From the IMG/VR virus record IMGVR_UViG_3300036851_000660, positions 1 through 41,906 of that record: a stretch of DNA of 41,906 nucleotides. One strand, 5' to 3'. The position numbers and the translations under genes are program-made. The first letter of the stretch is position 1; every line of letters starts with the position of its first letter. This DNA is from a virus. Shown piece by piece: positions 7,627 through 15,698 of the stretch. The notes under the pieces were generated by a model, which did not search any database, was not told the origin of the DNA, and saw only the letters and a program-made list of their open reading frames with translations.

Positions 7627-7809
7627 TTATACAGGTTTTGGGAGGGCTGCCGTCTCGTCGGCGATTCCCTGACGAAGCGCCATCAGTCCGGCACCTGTCA
7701 GCAACCCGACAAGCGCTTCATGCGTCTGCCAGTCAATGAATCCAAAGTAGCGCGCTGCACTTAACGCTGCAAGCAGCGCACCAACAATATAGGTCTTATA
7801 TCCACGCAT
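7627..7809 (-). CDS. Small membrane protein, holin candidate
   Basis: 60 aa with a hydrophobic segment at residues 6-22 (YIVGALLAALSAARYFG) and a second, weaker hydrophobic stretch at 32-45 (ALVGLLTGAGLMAL). Short basic N-terminus. A GGGGG purine run precedes the ATG, which follows the previous stop as TAGATG. Small two-segment membrane proteins in late phage operons are often holins, but no endolysin lies next to it, so the call rests on topology alone. Confidence 0.6.
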   Translation of the reverse strand: MRGYKTYIVGALLAALSAARYFGFIDWQTHEALVGLLTGAGLMALRQGIADETAALPKPV

Positions 7810-8193
7810 CTAGTACCCCCCATTCACGTCTGATACAGGCCGTTCTTTTGACTTCTTCCACTCCGCAACGACTTTCGCTGTCTCGTCTTCCAACTGACGA
7901 TGCAGGAGTTCCTCTGCTGCTTCGGCTTCTTTGCCGGTCTTGAATTGCGGAAAGGGCTTGCGTGTGTACGGATCACGGAGGTTCGATGTGCGGGCACGAG
8001 CAATCGCCTGCTCGTCGCTTAACTCTTCGCCTTCATACATCGTGGGAATGATGGTCTCCATTCCGTCAAAGTTCACGATGATATTCTTGTGGGTTGAAAC
8101 CTCTCCACTTGCGTTGAGCATGACTGGGCGTCCGGTGGAGAGATAGCCAATAATCGTGTTGCGCCCTGCAAGTACTGTTGGCTTTTGTGGCAT
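7810..8193 (-). CDS. Conserved phage virion-module protein
   Basis: 127 aa. Pattern: STHKNIIVNFDG, IIPTMYEGEELSDEQAIARA, then PFPQFKTGKEAEAAEELLHR. This VPTIYDGKxLSxEEAxxx...FxTxxEAExxA layout is one I know from many phage structural-module proteins of unknown role. Hydrophilic, ending in a charged helical tail. AAGGAATG lies upstream of the ATG. It sits between the two small membrane proteins. Confidence 0.65.
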   Translation of the reverse strand: MPQKPTVLAGRNTIIGYLSTGRPVMLNASGEVSTHKNIIVNFDGMETIIPTMYEGEELSDEQAIARARTSNLRDPYTRKPFPQFKTGKEAEAAEELLHRQLEDETAKVVAEWKKSKERPVSDVNGGY

Positions 8194-8196
8194 ACG

Positions 8197-8406
8197 TTAC
8201 ATTCCTTTTGCCTGTTCTTCCTTTTCTTCGAGCTTTCCCGCAGCATGAGCGGCCTGGCGTGTCAGCTCCAGCAATTCCGTCATGCGGTGGTTGATCTCAA
8301 TTTTGAGTTGCCGAGTGCGGTACAACCCGAGCCAGCCAACCGCCGTTGCACTTGACCCGACAAGAATGGCGATGCAATTGGCAAGGCTCAGATCAGCAAG
8401 CGTCAT
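8197..8406 (-). CDS. Membrane-anchored coiled-coil protein, spanin- or holin-like candidate
   Basis: 69 aa. N-terminal transmembrane segment at residues 8-27 (LANCIAILVGSSATAVGWLG) followed by a charged helix (IEINHRMTELLELTRQAAHA and KLEEKEEQAK) likely to form a coiled coil. One membrane helix plus coiled coil resembles inner-membrane spanins or lysis-module proteins, but no outer-membrane partner is evident. Start is coupled as TAATG to the scaffold stop. Confidence 0.6.
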   Translation of the reverse strand: MTLADLSLANCIAILVGSSATAVGWLGLYRTRQLKIEINHRMTELLELTRQAAHAAGKLEEKEEQAKGM

Positions 8407-9236
8407 TAGTTATACACGATCTCAAAGAGTTGCTTTGCCCGTTTGACAGCGGCTTCGTGGCCGGGATGCCGAGGTTTCAGATAGGCTTCCGAAGCGGTTA
8501 GTGTGTTGATCTCTGTCTGGGCATCTTCCTTTGTGGTCCCACCGTCTGGCCCATGACCCACAATCAGCCCTTCTTCCGCCATCGCTTTGGCAACAGACAC
8601 CATCATACGAATGTAGCCTGCATCATTACCGAGGGCACTCTTCGACAGTTTCTCCCAGGTCTCTTCACCTCCATGGGTGCGGATCAACCGTTGAACCATC
8701 GCCAGGTTGCCGTCGAGCGCTGCTCCATATTCACCACTCAGCTCTTCCAACGTTGCGTCTCGTTGCGCGGCGGTGGTCCTGGCCTGCTCTGTTTCAATGC
8801 GGTCAAGTCCAGTCTGGAGCGTGTCCCACTGCGCTGCGGTCAGTCCAGCAGTATGCGCGACACTTTTCATTGCCTGAACAGTTGGGCTCTCCTTCAGCCG
8901 GTCGCTGACCGTATAGGCTTCGGGACTCTCCGGGCGACCGAGCTTACGATAGTAGGCATCCCAATCCTGTGGGGTAGCATCCTTGCTGGGAATTTTGATC
9001 GCCCCAATATTGTAGCGTGCGGCGTCGGCATAGGCTTTGGTGAGTGTCTTAACATCAGGAACACTCTTCCAGACCTCATCGTTCTTCACGTCTGGATGAA
9101 TATCAGTATGCCAATCATAGGGCTGCTGAGTAACCGCACCACTTTCGAGAGTGGTGGGAGATGTTGGATCACCTCCTCCCCCTGTACCATCTGGGACACC
9201 TTCCTCGGGAGCCATATACTGAGGAAATAATCTCAT
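8406..9236 (-). CDS. Capsid assembly scaffolding protein
   Basis: 276 aa from the ATG at 9236 (a GTG at 9239 is the alternative; GGGGGAATA precedes both). Low-complexity GTGGGGDPTSPTT N-terminus, then the scaffold signature WKSVPDVKTLTKAYADAARY, IKIPSKDATPQDWDAYYRKL and GRPESPEAYTV, which I know from podophage scaffolds. The rest is highly helical and charged. It should fill the procapsid and be lost on maturation. It lies between portal-side genes and the capsid gene, as expected. Confidence 0.8.
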   Translation of the reverse strand: MRLFPQYMAPEEGVPDGTGGGGDPTSPTTLESGAVTQQPYDWHTDIHPDVKNDEVWKSVPDVKTLTKAYADAARYNIGAIKIPSKDATPQDWDAYYRKLGRPESPEAYTVSDRLKESPTVQAMKSVAHTAGLTAAQWDTLQTGLDRIETEQARTTAAQRDATLEELSGEYGAALDGNLAMVQRLIRTHGGEETWEKLSKSALGNDAGYIRMMVSVAKAMAEEGLIVGHGPDGGTTKEDAQTEINTLTASEAYLKPRHPGHEAAVKRAKQLFEIVYN

Positions 9237-9238
9237 CA

Positions 9239-9445
9239 CTATTCCCCCTTCTCAAGTAATGCACGTACAAAGCAATCTTTGGCTTCAAGCAGTTTGCGGA
9301 GGCCAACAGTCAATTCGACAGATGATGGGAGCATTTCAACCATATCATCAGCCAAAAATTTACAGCGTCGAACGACCGTTTGTAGTGGCTCTGGAAGGTG
9401 ACTGTCGCTGAAAAACTGCAACATCCGTTCAGTTGGTATCTTCAT
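9239..9445 (-). CDS. Small helical-hairpin protein (possible Acb2-like cyclic-dinucleotide sponge)
   Basis: 68 aa: FFSDSHLPEPLQTVVRRC, FLADDMVEMLPSSVELTVGL, RKLLEAKDCFVRALL. This belongs to a widespread phage family with an HLPxxLQxV start and an xLRKLLEAKDxxVRA end, predicted as two long helices. The pattern resembles the helical hairpin of Acb2-type anti-CBASS proteins that bind cyclic nucleotides, but I cannot align it securely, so the function is a hypothesis. AGGAG upstream of the ATG. It overlaps the Bbp19-like gene by 17 bp. Confidence 0.7.
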   Translation of the reverse strand: MKIPTERMLQFFSDSHLPEPLQTVVRRCKFLADDMVEMLPSSVELTVGLRKLLEAKDCFVRALLEKGE

Positions 9446-9713
9446 GATTCTCCTGCGGCTGCCCCTCTGTACTCTCTTCTGGGACCGCTTGTGGGTTCTC
9501 CAGTGCGTCTTCCACCATCGTACTCAACCAGATACCTACCTGTCTACTTCCCTCCCGAGCAGCAAGTTCAAGTTGATCCATACCAGGAGCATACAACGCT
9601 GTATAGTAGTTGCACTGCTCTAGGATGTCCTGGAGTACTCGTTGGCCACATGGATGACCAAATACCGTGGCATAGTCCATCAAACTGATTGGTGGGTTAA
9701 GGGGTCGTGGCAC
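9429..9713 (-). CDS. Bbp19-like phage protein
   Basis: 94 aa from a GTG at 9713 (GAAAGG 5 bases upstream); GTG 9719 and ATG 9680 are alternatives. DYATVFGHPCGQRVLQDIL, followed by YAPGMDQLELAAREGSRQV, matches the Bbp19 pattern (FxxPxGxRVLxDL, then REGxRxV). Members lie next to portal genes in podophages; role unknown. Its end is acidic and Gln/Glu-rich. It overlaps the portal stop by 17 bp and the following gene by 17 bp. Confidence 0.65.
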   Translation of the reverse strand: MPRPLNPPISLMDYATVFGHPCGQRVLQDILEQCNYYTALYAPGMDQLELAAREGSRQVGIWLSTMVEDALENPQAVPEESTEGQPQENHEDTN

Positions 9714-11328
9714 CGGCACCTTTCTGCATCACTTGCGCCGCTGCAAGCATATTGTTCAGTTGGGTTTGCTTGGCGGCTTGTTCTTGCTGAGCAGCCCGAA
9801 TTGTATTCGCCGCTTCTCGGCTGCGGATAACGTTTGCGGGGACTGCCGTGGCTTTCGCAATTTCCTCAACCACCTCGTCTGGATCAATCCGAGTGAGAAC
9901 ATCAGGTAGTACCTCACCCACTGGGAAGAGCAAAGCCATAAACTGATTAATTGCCTCAACATTTGCTGCCCTTTGCACCCGAGAGAGTGGTCCTTCAAAG
10001 ATCAATTCGAGCGAGACGTTTGTATTGGTCAGGGCTGCCGGTATGTCAGGAAGTGCCCCCGGTGCTCTCGACATGATAGCAAGTACTCGTTGAATAAGCG
10101 GTGCCAGGAATTCGCTCTGGAGACGTGAGACGACTGGCCCAAGAATCTTCTGCATGGTCTGGAAGCGGATACTCGCTTCCGTTGCACTGATCGGCGTGCC
10201 TTGCTTTGATTGGAACTGCAAAAGATCGACGAAGAACCCTGCTTGTATGGCTCGCTGGAGACGGTCCTCGCTGAAGTTTGCCACGTCGAAATTGGCCGGT
10301 ATCTGCAACGCCTTTATTTCTGCGCCTGGACGGACGTACATACGGGCAAATGGCTGGAGGCGTATCTGACCAACCACCCCACGATCAGGGGCAACAATCG
10401 GTGGTGCAATGGCCAACGTCCATGCCTTGAGACGTAATTCCACTGCCTGGTTCAACGTGCGGACATCAGGGAGGACGAGCATCCCTGGGGACCGGCCATA
10501 GGTCTCACCACTGATTTTGCGCCACCGTGGGGCCATGACCGGCATTTCATCCATGCCTTTTTCTTCCAGAAGGTGGAGCGCACCGCCGGTACCAGTCATA
10601 CATTCTGCCCAGACGGAGGCAATACGCCGTCTGGAGGGTGCAAGATATCGCTTGGTTGCTATAGATCGTGGATAGACACAATGGACGACTTCGCGCATTT
10701 CCTCTGGTTTGTCTTGCTCCATCAACTTCTGCGTATTTTCACTGACTTTCGATAATCCCCACCGGCTTACGAGAGCAGAGGCCCGCATGGGAATTGTACG
10801 GAATATCGTATCTACTCGACCATCCGCACCTTCTGCAATGACAAAACTCCCCGGCTGTTGTGTATGAAATCGCACGCCGGTAAATGTAAGACCAGAATGA
10901 AGCGGTTCTTCTTCCGCAACCATGAGCCCTGTGCCAAATGCGAGCAGATCGGAGTAGAGTTCTTGGGCTTCAGAATTGAAATTGCTATTGGTGATCGCAC
11001 GGAAGACCCGATTGGCAACTTCATCCAGCCAGGCCATCACACCTTCTTGACGGAGCAGTGTTACATCGTCAAGGGAGAATGAGAACCAGCGCAAGTTGTC
11101 TGGCGTGACACTTGAATGAATCGCACTGGCTGCTGTCGTGAGTGCCTGGGGGGCGGTTGCATCGAATATTTTGTCTGTGAGCTTGGTGCCAGGCGTGATC
11201 TTGGTAATGATCGTGTTGCGCCAGGGGACCATGTAATCGCCAATCTCCTGCCAGAGTGTCAGCCAGTTGCTTAACTCTGTGCGCAGCCGGTCGTGCAATT
11301 GTTTCAGGCTCTTGAGATCGGCAGCCAT
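9697..11328 (-). CDS. Portal (head-tail connector) protein
   Basis: 543 aa, the usual size for T7 gp8-type portals. Typical features: DLKSLKQLHDRLRTELSNWL, then DYMVPWRNTI, FDATAPQALTTAASAIHS and LTPDNLRWF-like segments near the N-terminus; a long helical C-terminal barrel region rich in Ala and Gln. It forms the dodecameric DNA channel at the capsid vertex. Start coupled as TAATG to the preceding small virion gene. Confidence 0.9.
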   Translation of the reverse strand: MAADLKSLKQLHDRLRTELSNWLTLWQEIGDYMVPWRNTIITKITPGTKLTDKIFDATAPQALTTAASAIHSSVTPDNLRWFSFSLDDVTLLRQEGVMAWLDEVANRVFRAITNSNFNSEAQELYSDLLAFGTGLMVAEEEPLHSGLTFTGVRFHTQQPGSFVIAEGADGRVDTIFRTIPMRASALVSRWGLSKVSENTQKLMEQDKPEEMREVVHCVYPRSIATKRYLAPSRRRIASVWAECMTGTGGALHLLEEKGMDEMPVMAPRWRKISGETYGRSPGMLVLPDVRTLNQAVELRLKAWTLAIAPPIVAPDRGVVGQIRLQPFARMYVRPGAEIKALQIPANFDVANFSEDRLQRAIQAGFFVDLLQFQSKQGTPISATEASIRFQTMQKILGPVVSRLQSEFLAPLIQRVLAIMSRAPGALPDIPAALTNTNVSLELIFEGPLSRVQRAANVEAINQFMALLFPVGEVLPDVLTRIDPDEVVEEIAKATAVPANVIRSREAANTIRAAQQEQAAKQTQLNNMLAAAQVMQKGAGATTP

Positions 11329-11669
11329 TAGCGTCCTAGAACAGTTGAGGTAGCACCCGTTGTTGCCGGTGCAGATATACCCAATGGAGCACTTAAAACA
11401 GTGGATGGAGCTGATTGCCGACTTGCAAGGTCTTTGATGCGTCGTGCAGCACGAGCACGGGCCTTTTGTTCCTCAGTTTCTATCGTTTTATCTGGGGCAG
11501 CAGGCGGAGAGAGTGTTGGCCGAGGTGGACCGGGTGCTGGACCTTTTGGTGCCAATGCACTCAAATCCGGTTGATCTGGTGATCCCTGCGAAATGGTATA
11601 GGCTGTGCTACCAACAGCTGCGGCTGCTGTTACTATTGCTGCAATCGTTGGTGCTTCTAGTCCTGACAT
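11328..11669 (-). CDS. Small Pro/Ala-rich virion-module protein
   Basis: 113 aa. A hydrophobic stretch at residues 7-26 (PTIAAIVTAAAAVGSTAYTI), a Pro-rich linker (PAPGPPRPTLSPPAAP) and a basic helix (KARARAARRIKDLASR), ending in APSTVLSAP. Short proteins with an alanine-rich hydrophobic start, Pro-rich centre and ASTxL end occur next to podophage portals; their role is not known to me. AGGTGAT upstream of the ATG. Overlaps the GNAT-like gene by 13 bp. Confidence 0.65.
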   Translation of the reverse strand: MSGLEAPTIAAIVTAAAAVGSTAYTISQGSPDQPDLSALAPKGPAPGPPRPTLSPPAAPDKTIETEEQKARARAARRIKDLASRQSAPSTVLSAPLGISAPATTGATSTVLGR

Positions 11670-12043
11670 GGGATCACCTGTGTCAAAAGTGTATAGTTGC
11701 CTGACTCAACTCGTGCTCCGAAACGTTTTGCGCCCTCAATCCATCGTTCATCTTTTGCTGTCCATATGCACGCCACTTTCGTGTGAGCAATGCACCACTC
11801 TTCGAGACCTTCGAGCAATCGATAGGCAACATACTCCTGCCGGTGCCCTTCAAGAACGCTTAGGTGGGCAGCATAGATCACTGGATGTCCAGAGTCCCAG
11901 AAAATCACTGCCCCAATAACGGCGTTCTCTTCAACGAAGACCATCACGTTGTCGCGATTCCAGTTAATCTTCCATTCACCGTTTGGATAGACAGCGGTAA
12001 GGTCATCATATACATTCGCTGTTCTAACGTTGTACTCGGCCAC
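11657..12043 (-). CDS. GNAT-fold acetyltransferase-like protein
   Basis: 128 aa from a GTG at 12043 (GGAGGTTGA upstream). Sequence order fits a small GNAT fold: IGAVIFWDSGHPVIYAAHLS (core strands), EGHRQEYVAYRLLEGLEEWC (helix after strand 4) and WTAKDERWIEGAKRFGARV. The pyrophosphate loop is not a clear RxxGxG/A, so catalysis is uncertain. GNAT-like genes between terminase and portal are frequent in podophages; their substrate is unknown. Confidence 0.6.
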   Translation of the reverse strand: MAEYNVRTANVYDDLTAVYPNGEWKINWNRDNVMVFVEENAVIGAVIFWDSGHPVIYAAHLSVLEGHRQEYVAYRLLEGLEEWCIAHTKVACIWTAKDERWIEGAKRFGARVESGNYTLLTQVIPCQD

Positions 12044-13502
12044 TCAACCTCCACTCATCTTCATCATAGTGGCCGCTATAGCTCAACTCATTGGGCTCAT
12101 CGGCTTCCCACCGTGCAATACGTGCGGGATGACGATATTCACGAGTCGTTGGTTCGGCCTGTCCATATGTACGGTCACGGGGATCAAAGCTGGCATACTT
12201 GTCATACGTGCGTGGGTCAAACGCACCGATAGACGAGGAAAATCTCCGTTGGTCGTTGCCAATCAGGTCGATACCACAAGCAAGGACCATGAACGCATCG
12301 GCAATGTGACTCGCCCAGTTGTGCTTTGGCGTGTTACTGAAGACTTTGGCGACACGATCCCACTCGCGCTCATACCCACGAAGACCGGCAATGCCCCGCT
12401 CGCAATGAAGCGCATCGAAATACGTCCGGGGAATGAGTGCGTGTGCTGCGGCATGCTGTGCCTTCTTATCCGTCCGTTCAACAGTCGTGAAGTCGATGCC
12501 GAGGTTGAAGCCTGCCTGACGAATCTGATCGCCCGTACCAAACTCCCGTTTGGCAATATCATGAGGCCCCAGGTGTGTCCCATAGAAATACCCACGCTCT
12601 TGGAGCAATCGTGCAAAGTATGGTAAGCCTTCGTTATTGGCTTTGTCGTAGAAATCAATGCACCATACCGTTCGGCCATCGGTCTGGATGAACCAGATGG
12701 AACAGGAGTCGTTGACGCCGATATCCCATGCCGTGTGGACTGGAAAGCGTGGGTCATAGGGGACACGACCAATGCGGTCGCTCATTTCAGCCTGAAGCAT
12801 CTGCTGACCGAAATAGCTGCCCTCATTGCTGATCTCAAAGTCGCACCAGAACTCTTGCTGGATGATCTCCTCTGGGACACCAGTTGCACGGATATCGTCT
12901 ATTTCATCCATCGAGATCAGATGCGTGTCGTCCACGGTTAAGAGTTCGGTGAACCACCCGTCTCTGTTCTTCATTCGACTATAAAGTTCATAGCCATGAT
13001 TGTGACCGCGAGGTGTGTAGACGAACGCTGCCCACCCACCGTTCTTCGCAAGAATGGGACTGATGAACCGCCAACCAACCGGGTCTTGCAGCGCGTATTC
13101 ACTGAAGACACAGCCGACTGGGTTGGTGCTCATGATGCTGTCAACATTGTCAGAACCAATAAGTTGTAGTATTGATCCATTGGTGAAGTGTACCCGCATA
13201 TCCGTATCGTGGGTACTTTCGATGAGGGTACGCGGAATGTAGTCCAGAAAGCGTACACCTTTTTCATCCATGCCATACCAAATCGCCTTCTTTGCCTGGG
13301 AATAGGTTGGGTAGAAATAGTAGTAGATGCCTATACGTTCTTGGGCTTTGGCCCATGTCAGGTTCCAGAAGGTGATATCCTTACCACTCCGACGATGCCA
13401 TACCAATAATGCGCGCTTGCCACCCTTCATCATATAATCGACCACACGCTGCTGATGGGGGAGTGGTGTATAGCGGGGGGCAATGGTTTCAGGGGCGATC
13501 AT
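12024..13502 (-). CDS. Terminase large subunit
   Basis: 492 aa from the ATG at 13502, which overlaps the previous stop (ATGA); an in-frame ATG at 13532 lacks this coupling. ATPase: Walker A-like LLVWHRRSGKD at about residues 32-42, Walker B-like GCVFSEYAL near 130. Nuclease: AWDIGVNDSCSIWF (RNase H-like, first acidic residue) near 270, and HIADAFMVLACGID near 430. It packages DNA into the procapsid with the portal. Packaging strategy (cos, pac or repeat) cannot be read from the sequence. Confidence 0.92.
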   Translation of the reverse strand: MIAPETIAPRYTPLPHQQRVVDYMMKGGKRALLVWHRRSGKDITFWNLTWAKAQERIGIYYYFYPTYSQAKKAIWYGMDEKGVRFLDYIPRTLIESTHDTDMRVHFTNGSILQLIGSDNVDSIMSTNPVGCVFSEYALQDPVGWRFISPILAKNGGWAAFVYTPRGHNHGYELYSRMKNRDGWFTELLTVDDTHLISMDEIDDIRATGVPEEIIQQEFWCDFEISNEGSYFGQQMLQAEMSDRIGRVPYDPRFPVHTAWDIGVNDSCSIWFIQTDGRTVWCIDFYDKANNEGLPYFARLLQERGYFYGTHLGPHDIAKREFGTGDQIRQAGFNLGIDFTTVERTDKKAQHAAAHALIPRTYFDALHCERGIAGLRGYEREWDRVAKVFSNTPKHNWASHIADAFMVLACGIDLIGNDQRRFSSSIGAFDPRTYDKYASFDPRDRTYGQAEPTTREYRHPARIARWEADEPNELSYSGHYDEDEWRLSGRVQR

Positions 13503-14380
13503 AAGGTGGTCCGTGCAGTATATGTTTTCCAATACACACTGAGAATCGCTTGGCCACTCCCCCCAAATGGACCGCCGTTCGCGGAGAGAATAATATCGCC
13601 AGCCGTTTGCATCGTTGGATGGTCTCCGCGTCGTCTATTCGCCGGTGTTGTTATGGTTCCGGCAGTGATCCCAATCGTTTGGCCCCATCCATCGGTAATC
13701 CCCAATCCTCCAATATCCACACTACTCAAACCGTTTGATGTATCAAAATCAATCGCACAGTAGTACAACACCTCGGCAATCTCGGTTCCAACGGGAAGAC
13801 CGGCTGAGAGGGTGATGATCCACTGTCCAGCGTTGGGGGCTGCCAGTGCTTCAATAGTGGTGATACCTTCCGAGATACCACTCACCGGATCGGGTGTGAC
13901 CTGGAAGAGCGCGGTATCAAACAATGTGAGACCTTCAATAGCGTCCCAACCAACGACTTTCAGTGCGCCTGGCTCGGGAAATGCCAGGTCTCTACGGAGT
14001 GCTTTGGCCCCTGGTGGGAAGCCAATCTTGCGAGACAGCTCTTCGTCATGCTGCTGGATCATCTTGACGATTTGATCCAACCGCAGTGAGAGCGCTTGTG
14101 ATGGGAGTGGACCGTTGGCGGTTATTTCGAGCAATTGCTCATGTGGAACGACACGCCGGAGGGCAATCACCGTTCCTGACGCAGGCGCACTGTAGTACGT
14201 GATTGTTCCTGCATCGTTGCCAACACCAGCCACAGAGTAATCGACTGTTTCGGTATCAACCGTTCCACCCCGTCGTACTTCCAGTTCGCTGCTCGATGCA
14301 ATCTTGAAGTCATAGACGAACGTGACCGTTGCTCCGTCCCCTGTGTATTCGTTGTGCGAGGGTGATGCTGGAACGGTCAC
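13499..14380 (-). CDS. Tail fibre with T7 gp17-type N-terminal domain
   Basis: 293 aa from a GTG at 14380 (GGAGAAAG upstream; GTGA overlap with the previous gene). Residues 1-150 show the tail-attachment domain: NEYTGDGATVTFVYDFKI, SSSELEVRRGG, VDYSVAGVGNDAGTITYYSA, ALRRVVPHEQLLEI and a helix LSLRLDQIVKMIQQHDEEL. Residues 150-293 are beta-rich and end with a short distal domain. It is shorter than T7 gp17 and lacks an obvious receptor-binding shaft, so separate adhesins (perhaps the exported cassette) may complete the fibre. Confidence 0.8.
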   Translation of the reverse strand: MTVPASPSHNEYTGDGATVTFVYDFKIASSSELEVRRGGTVDTETVDYSVAGVGNDAGTITYYSAPASGTVIALRRVVPHEQLLEITANGPLPSQALSLRLDQIVKMIQQHDEELSRKIGFPPGAKALRRDLAFPEPGALKVVGWDAIEGLTLFDTALFQVTPDPVSGISEGITTIEALAAPNAGQWIITLSAGLPVGTEIAEVLYYCAIDFDTSNGLSSVDIGGLGITDGWGQTIGITAGTITTPANRRRGDHPTMQTAGDIILSANGGPFGGSGQAILSVYWKTYTARTTL

Positions 14381-14634
14381 GTTGTTTCACTTTCTCCGGC
14401 GACGAGCAGACGGCGCTCGATGATGGAGGTCAATGGAATGGAGAAGGGGCAGAGGCAGCCGTCTTCAGAGATCGTAGCACTCATATAGAGAAAGGTGGTA
14501 TCTTCGGCGAGGACATAACCGACTGAGCTACAATCCTCGCTCTCCAACTCTTCAATGACATCCTCCACTGCGATCCAACCACCACGACACTTACTATCAA
14601 TCCATTCCACCTGTTCAATGTCCGGGCGTAGCAT
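14377..14634 (-). CDS. Small conserved phage protein
   Basis: 85 aa from the ATG at 14634 with GGAGGTGATTG upstream (a TTG at 14637 is also in frame). Pattern: VEWIDSKCRGGWIAVEDVIE, VGYVLAEDTTFLYMSATISE, FSIPLTSIIERRLL. A WxDxxxxGGWxxxxDxxE...SVGYLxxE...IPxxxIxxRxxL layout is common in phage small proteins; function unknown. Lies between the small-terminase candidate and the tail fibre. Confidence 0.7.
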   Translation of the reverse strand: MLRPDIEQVEWIDSKCRGGWIAVEDVIEELESEDCSSVGYVLAEDTTFLYMSATISEDGCLCPFSIPLTSIIERRLLVAGESETT

Positions 14635-15031
14635 CAATCACCTCCAGGTCCGTTGTGGTTGGTGTTTGAACGGTCCAACCGCTCAGGTCAATATGGACGG
14701 CTGGAGGAGCGGGTGTATCGTTGGTGGAGCGTCTGCGAAGGGCCATAACATCCATACCAATATCTGCAAGCGCTTTCGCAGCAGCTATCTGTGCCGTTGT
14801 GTCTTCAGTTACCCGTTCATCGGTGACGACACCTTCATGCGTGAAATATTGGACTTTGGTCGCATCGAGCTTCTCAAGCAGTTTGTCCGTTGAACGACGG
14901 ACGAATGTGCCAATTTCAACAGGATCGAAACCAGCGGCGTCGAGCGTCATCTGGCGTGCATCGGCAATGGAGATGGGATACTGGTCCTGGTTACCACCAC
15001 GCTTCTTGAGTTCGTCTCGACGCTTGGCCAT
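14615..15031 (-). CDS. Terminase small-subunit candidate
   Basis: 138 aa. Mostly helical, starting with a basic MAKRRDELKKRGG and an ADARQMTLDAAGFDPVEIG segment, then KLDATKVQYFTHEGVVTDER, as seen in podophage small terminase-like proteins (xKVKxFxHxGxVTDxRxx). Preceded by GGAAGCTG and coupled to the preceding gene (TGATG). Its position two genes before the large terminase supports a DNA-recognition role, but the assignment is by pattern and context. Confidence 0.5.
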   Translation of the reverse strand: MAKRRDELKKRGGNQDQYPISIADARQMTLDAAGFDPVEIGTFVRRSTDKLLEKLDATKVQYFTHEGVVTDERVTEDTTAQIAAAKALADIGMDVMALRRRSTNDTPAPPAVHIDLSGWTVQTPTTTDLEVIDATPGH

Positions 15032-15342
15032 CAGCTTCCATCCTCAGCCATTGCTCGTCTGGTTCGGTCAGGATTCTTGAATCGGAGAATACGGGATCGA
15101 ATCAATCGAATCTCACTTCCTGAGAGCATACGGTGCAGCCGACGTTGCCGATCTCGGCGGTAGCGGCGGGAGAACTCCTCTTTGTGGGAGATCAAGTACT
15201 GGCGCAGCGCATCGTGCGACATGGGTATTAGTTGTGCTGCGAGGCGGAGGTCGTATAGTGGCTCGACCGGGAGTACATATGGGATACGGTTGAGACAAGT
15301 GGGGCATACGGCTATTCCGGCTGCACTGTGATTATCATACAC
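15031..15342 (-). CDS. Putative DNA-binding protein, first gene of the late block
   Basis: 103 aa. CPTCLNRIPYVLPVEPLYDL gives a CxxC near the N-terminus, followed by LRLAAQLIPMSHDALRQYLI (helix-turn-helix-like) and a very basic tail (RRYRRDRQRRLHRML). AAGGAG lies 10 bases before the ATG. As the first gene after the divergent promoter region, it could regulate transcription or take part in packaging recognition. Family not recognised with certainty. Confidence 0.65.
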   Translation of the reverse strand: MYDNHSAAGIAVCPTCLNRIPYVLPVEPLYDLRLAAQLIPMSHDALRQYLISHKEEFSRRYRRDRQRRLHRMLSGSEIRLIRSRILRFKNPDRTRRAMAEDGS

Positions 15343-15365
15343 TCTCGGCTCCTTTTTTCGTCTTT

Positions 15366-15395
15366 ATAATATATATGAAATGGAAATTCTGACAA
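15366..15395 (-). promoter_or_regulatory. Candidate late promoter (sigma-70 type)
   Basis: Minus strand: TTGTCA (15395-15390), 18-bp spacer, TATTAT (15371-15366), followed 24 bp later by the late-block start at 15342. Good match to the host consensus; activity not shown. Confidence 0.5.
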
Positions 15396-15512
15396 CATAT
15401 TGATATTGTTGATGTTTAGTTTTGGGAAAGTTTGGAAATAGGTATGGTCGATGAGAGGGAAGAGATAGTCCGATTAGGACTAGGCTTTTAACCCCCACCC
15501 CTTTTTGGCGTA

Positions 15513-15540
15513 ATACTATCAGTACAGTGAGCAATATCAA
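15513..15540 (-). promoter_or_regulatory. Candidate late promoter (sigma-70 type)
   Basis: Minus strand: TTGATA (15540-15535), 16-bp spacer, TAGTAT (15518-15513). A second possible start for the late block upstream of the one at 15366-15395. Confidence 0.4.
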
Positions 15541-15598
15541 CAGTTTATACATAGTACGAAGTGGACAGGACGCTTCCTAAGTCGCCTGGTTCTGTTCA

Positions 15599-15694
15599 TA
15601 CTAGTGCTATCATGACAGTCACTAACGACGTAGTGTCCATTCTGAACTACTTACACACCCGTTCACCATTGATAACGTTCACTTAGCACTAGTA
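15599..15694. repeat. 11-bp inverted repeat flanking a plus-strand promoter
   Basis: TACTAGTGCTA (15599-15609) and TAGCACTAGTA (15684-15694) are exact reverse complements 74 bp apart. The right copy overlaps the spacer and start of the -10 of the candidate promoter 15669-15698. The arrangement suggests paired operator sites or a DNA loop. Confidence 0.6.
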
Positions 15695-15698
15695 CTAT
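15669..15698 (+). promoter_or_regulatory. Candidate plus-strand promoter
   Basis: TTGATA (15669-15674), 18-bp spacer, TACTAT (15693-15698). The second inverted-repeat copy (15684-15694) overlaps its spacer and -10, so binding there would block it. Confidence 0.4.

Noticed and set aside
15364-15552. 62-codon minus-strand ORF in the AT-rich control region
   Set aside because: Overlaps both late promoter candidates and lacks a ribosome-binding site; AT-rich DNA readily gives hydrophobic frames.
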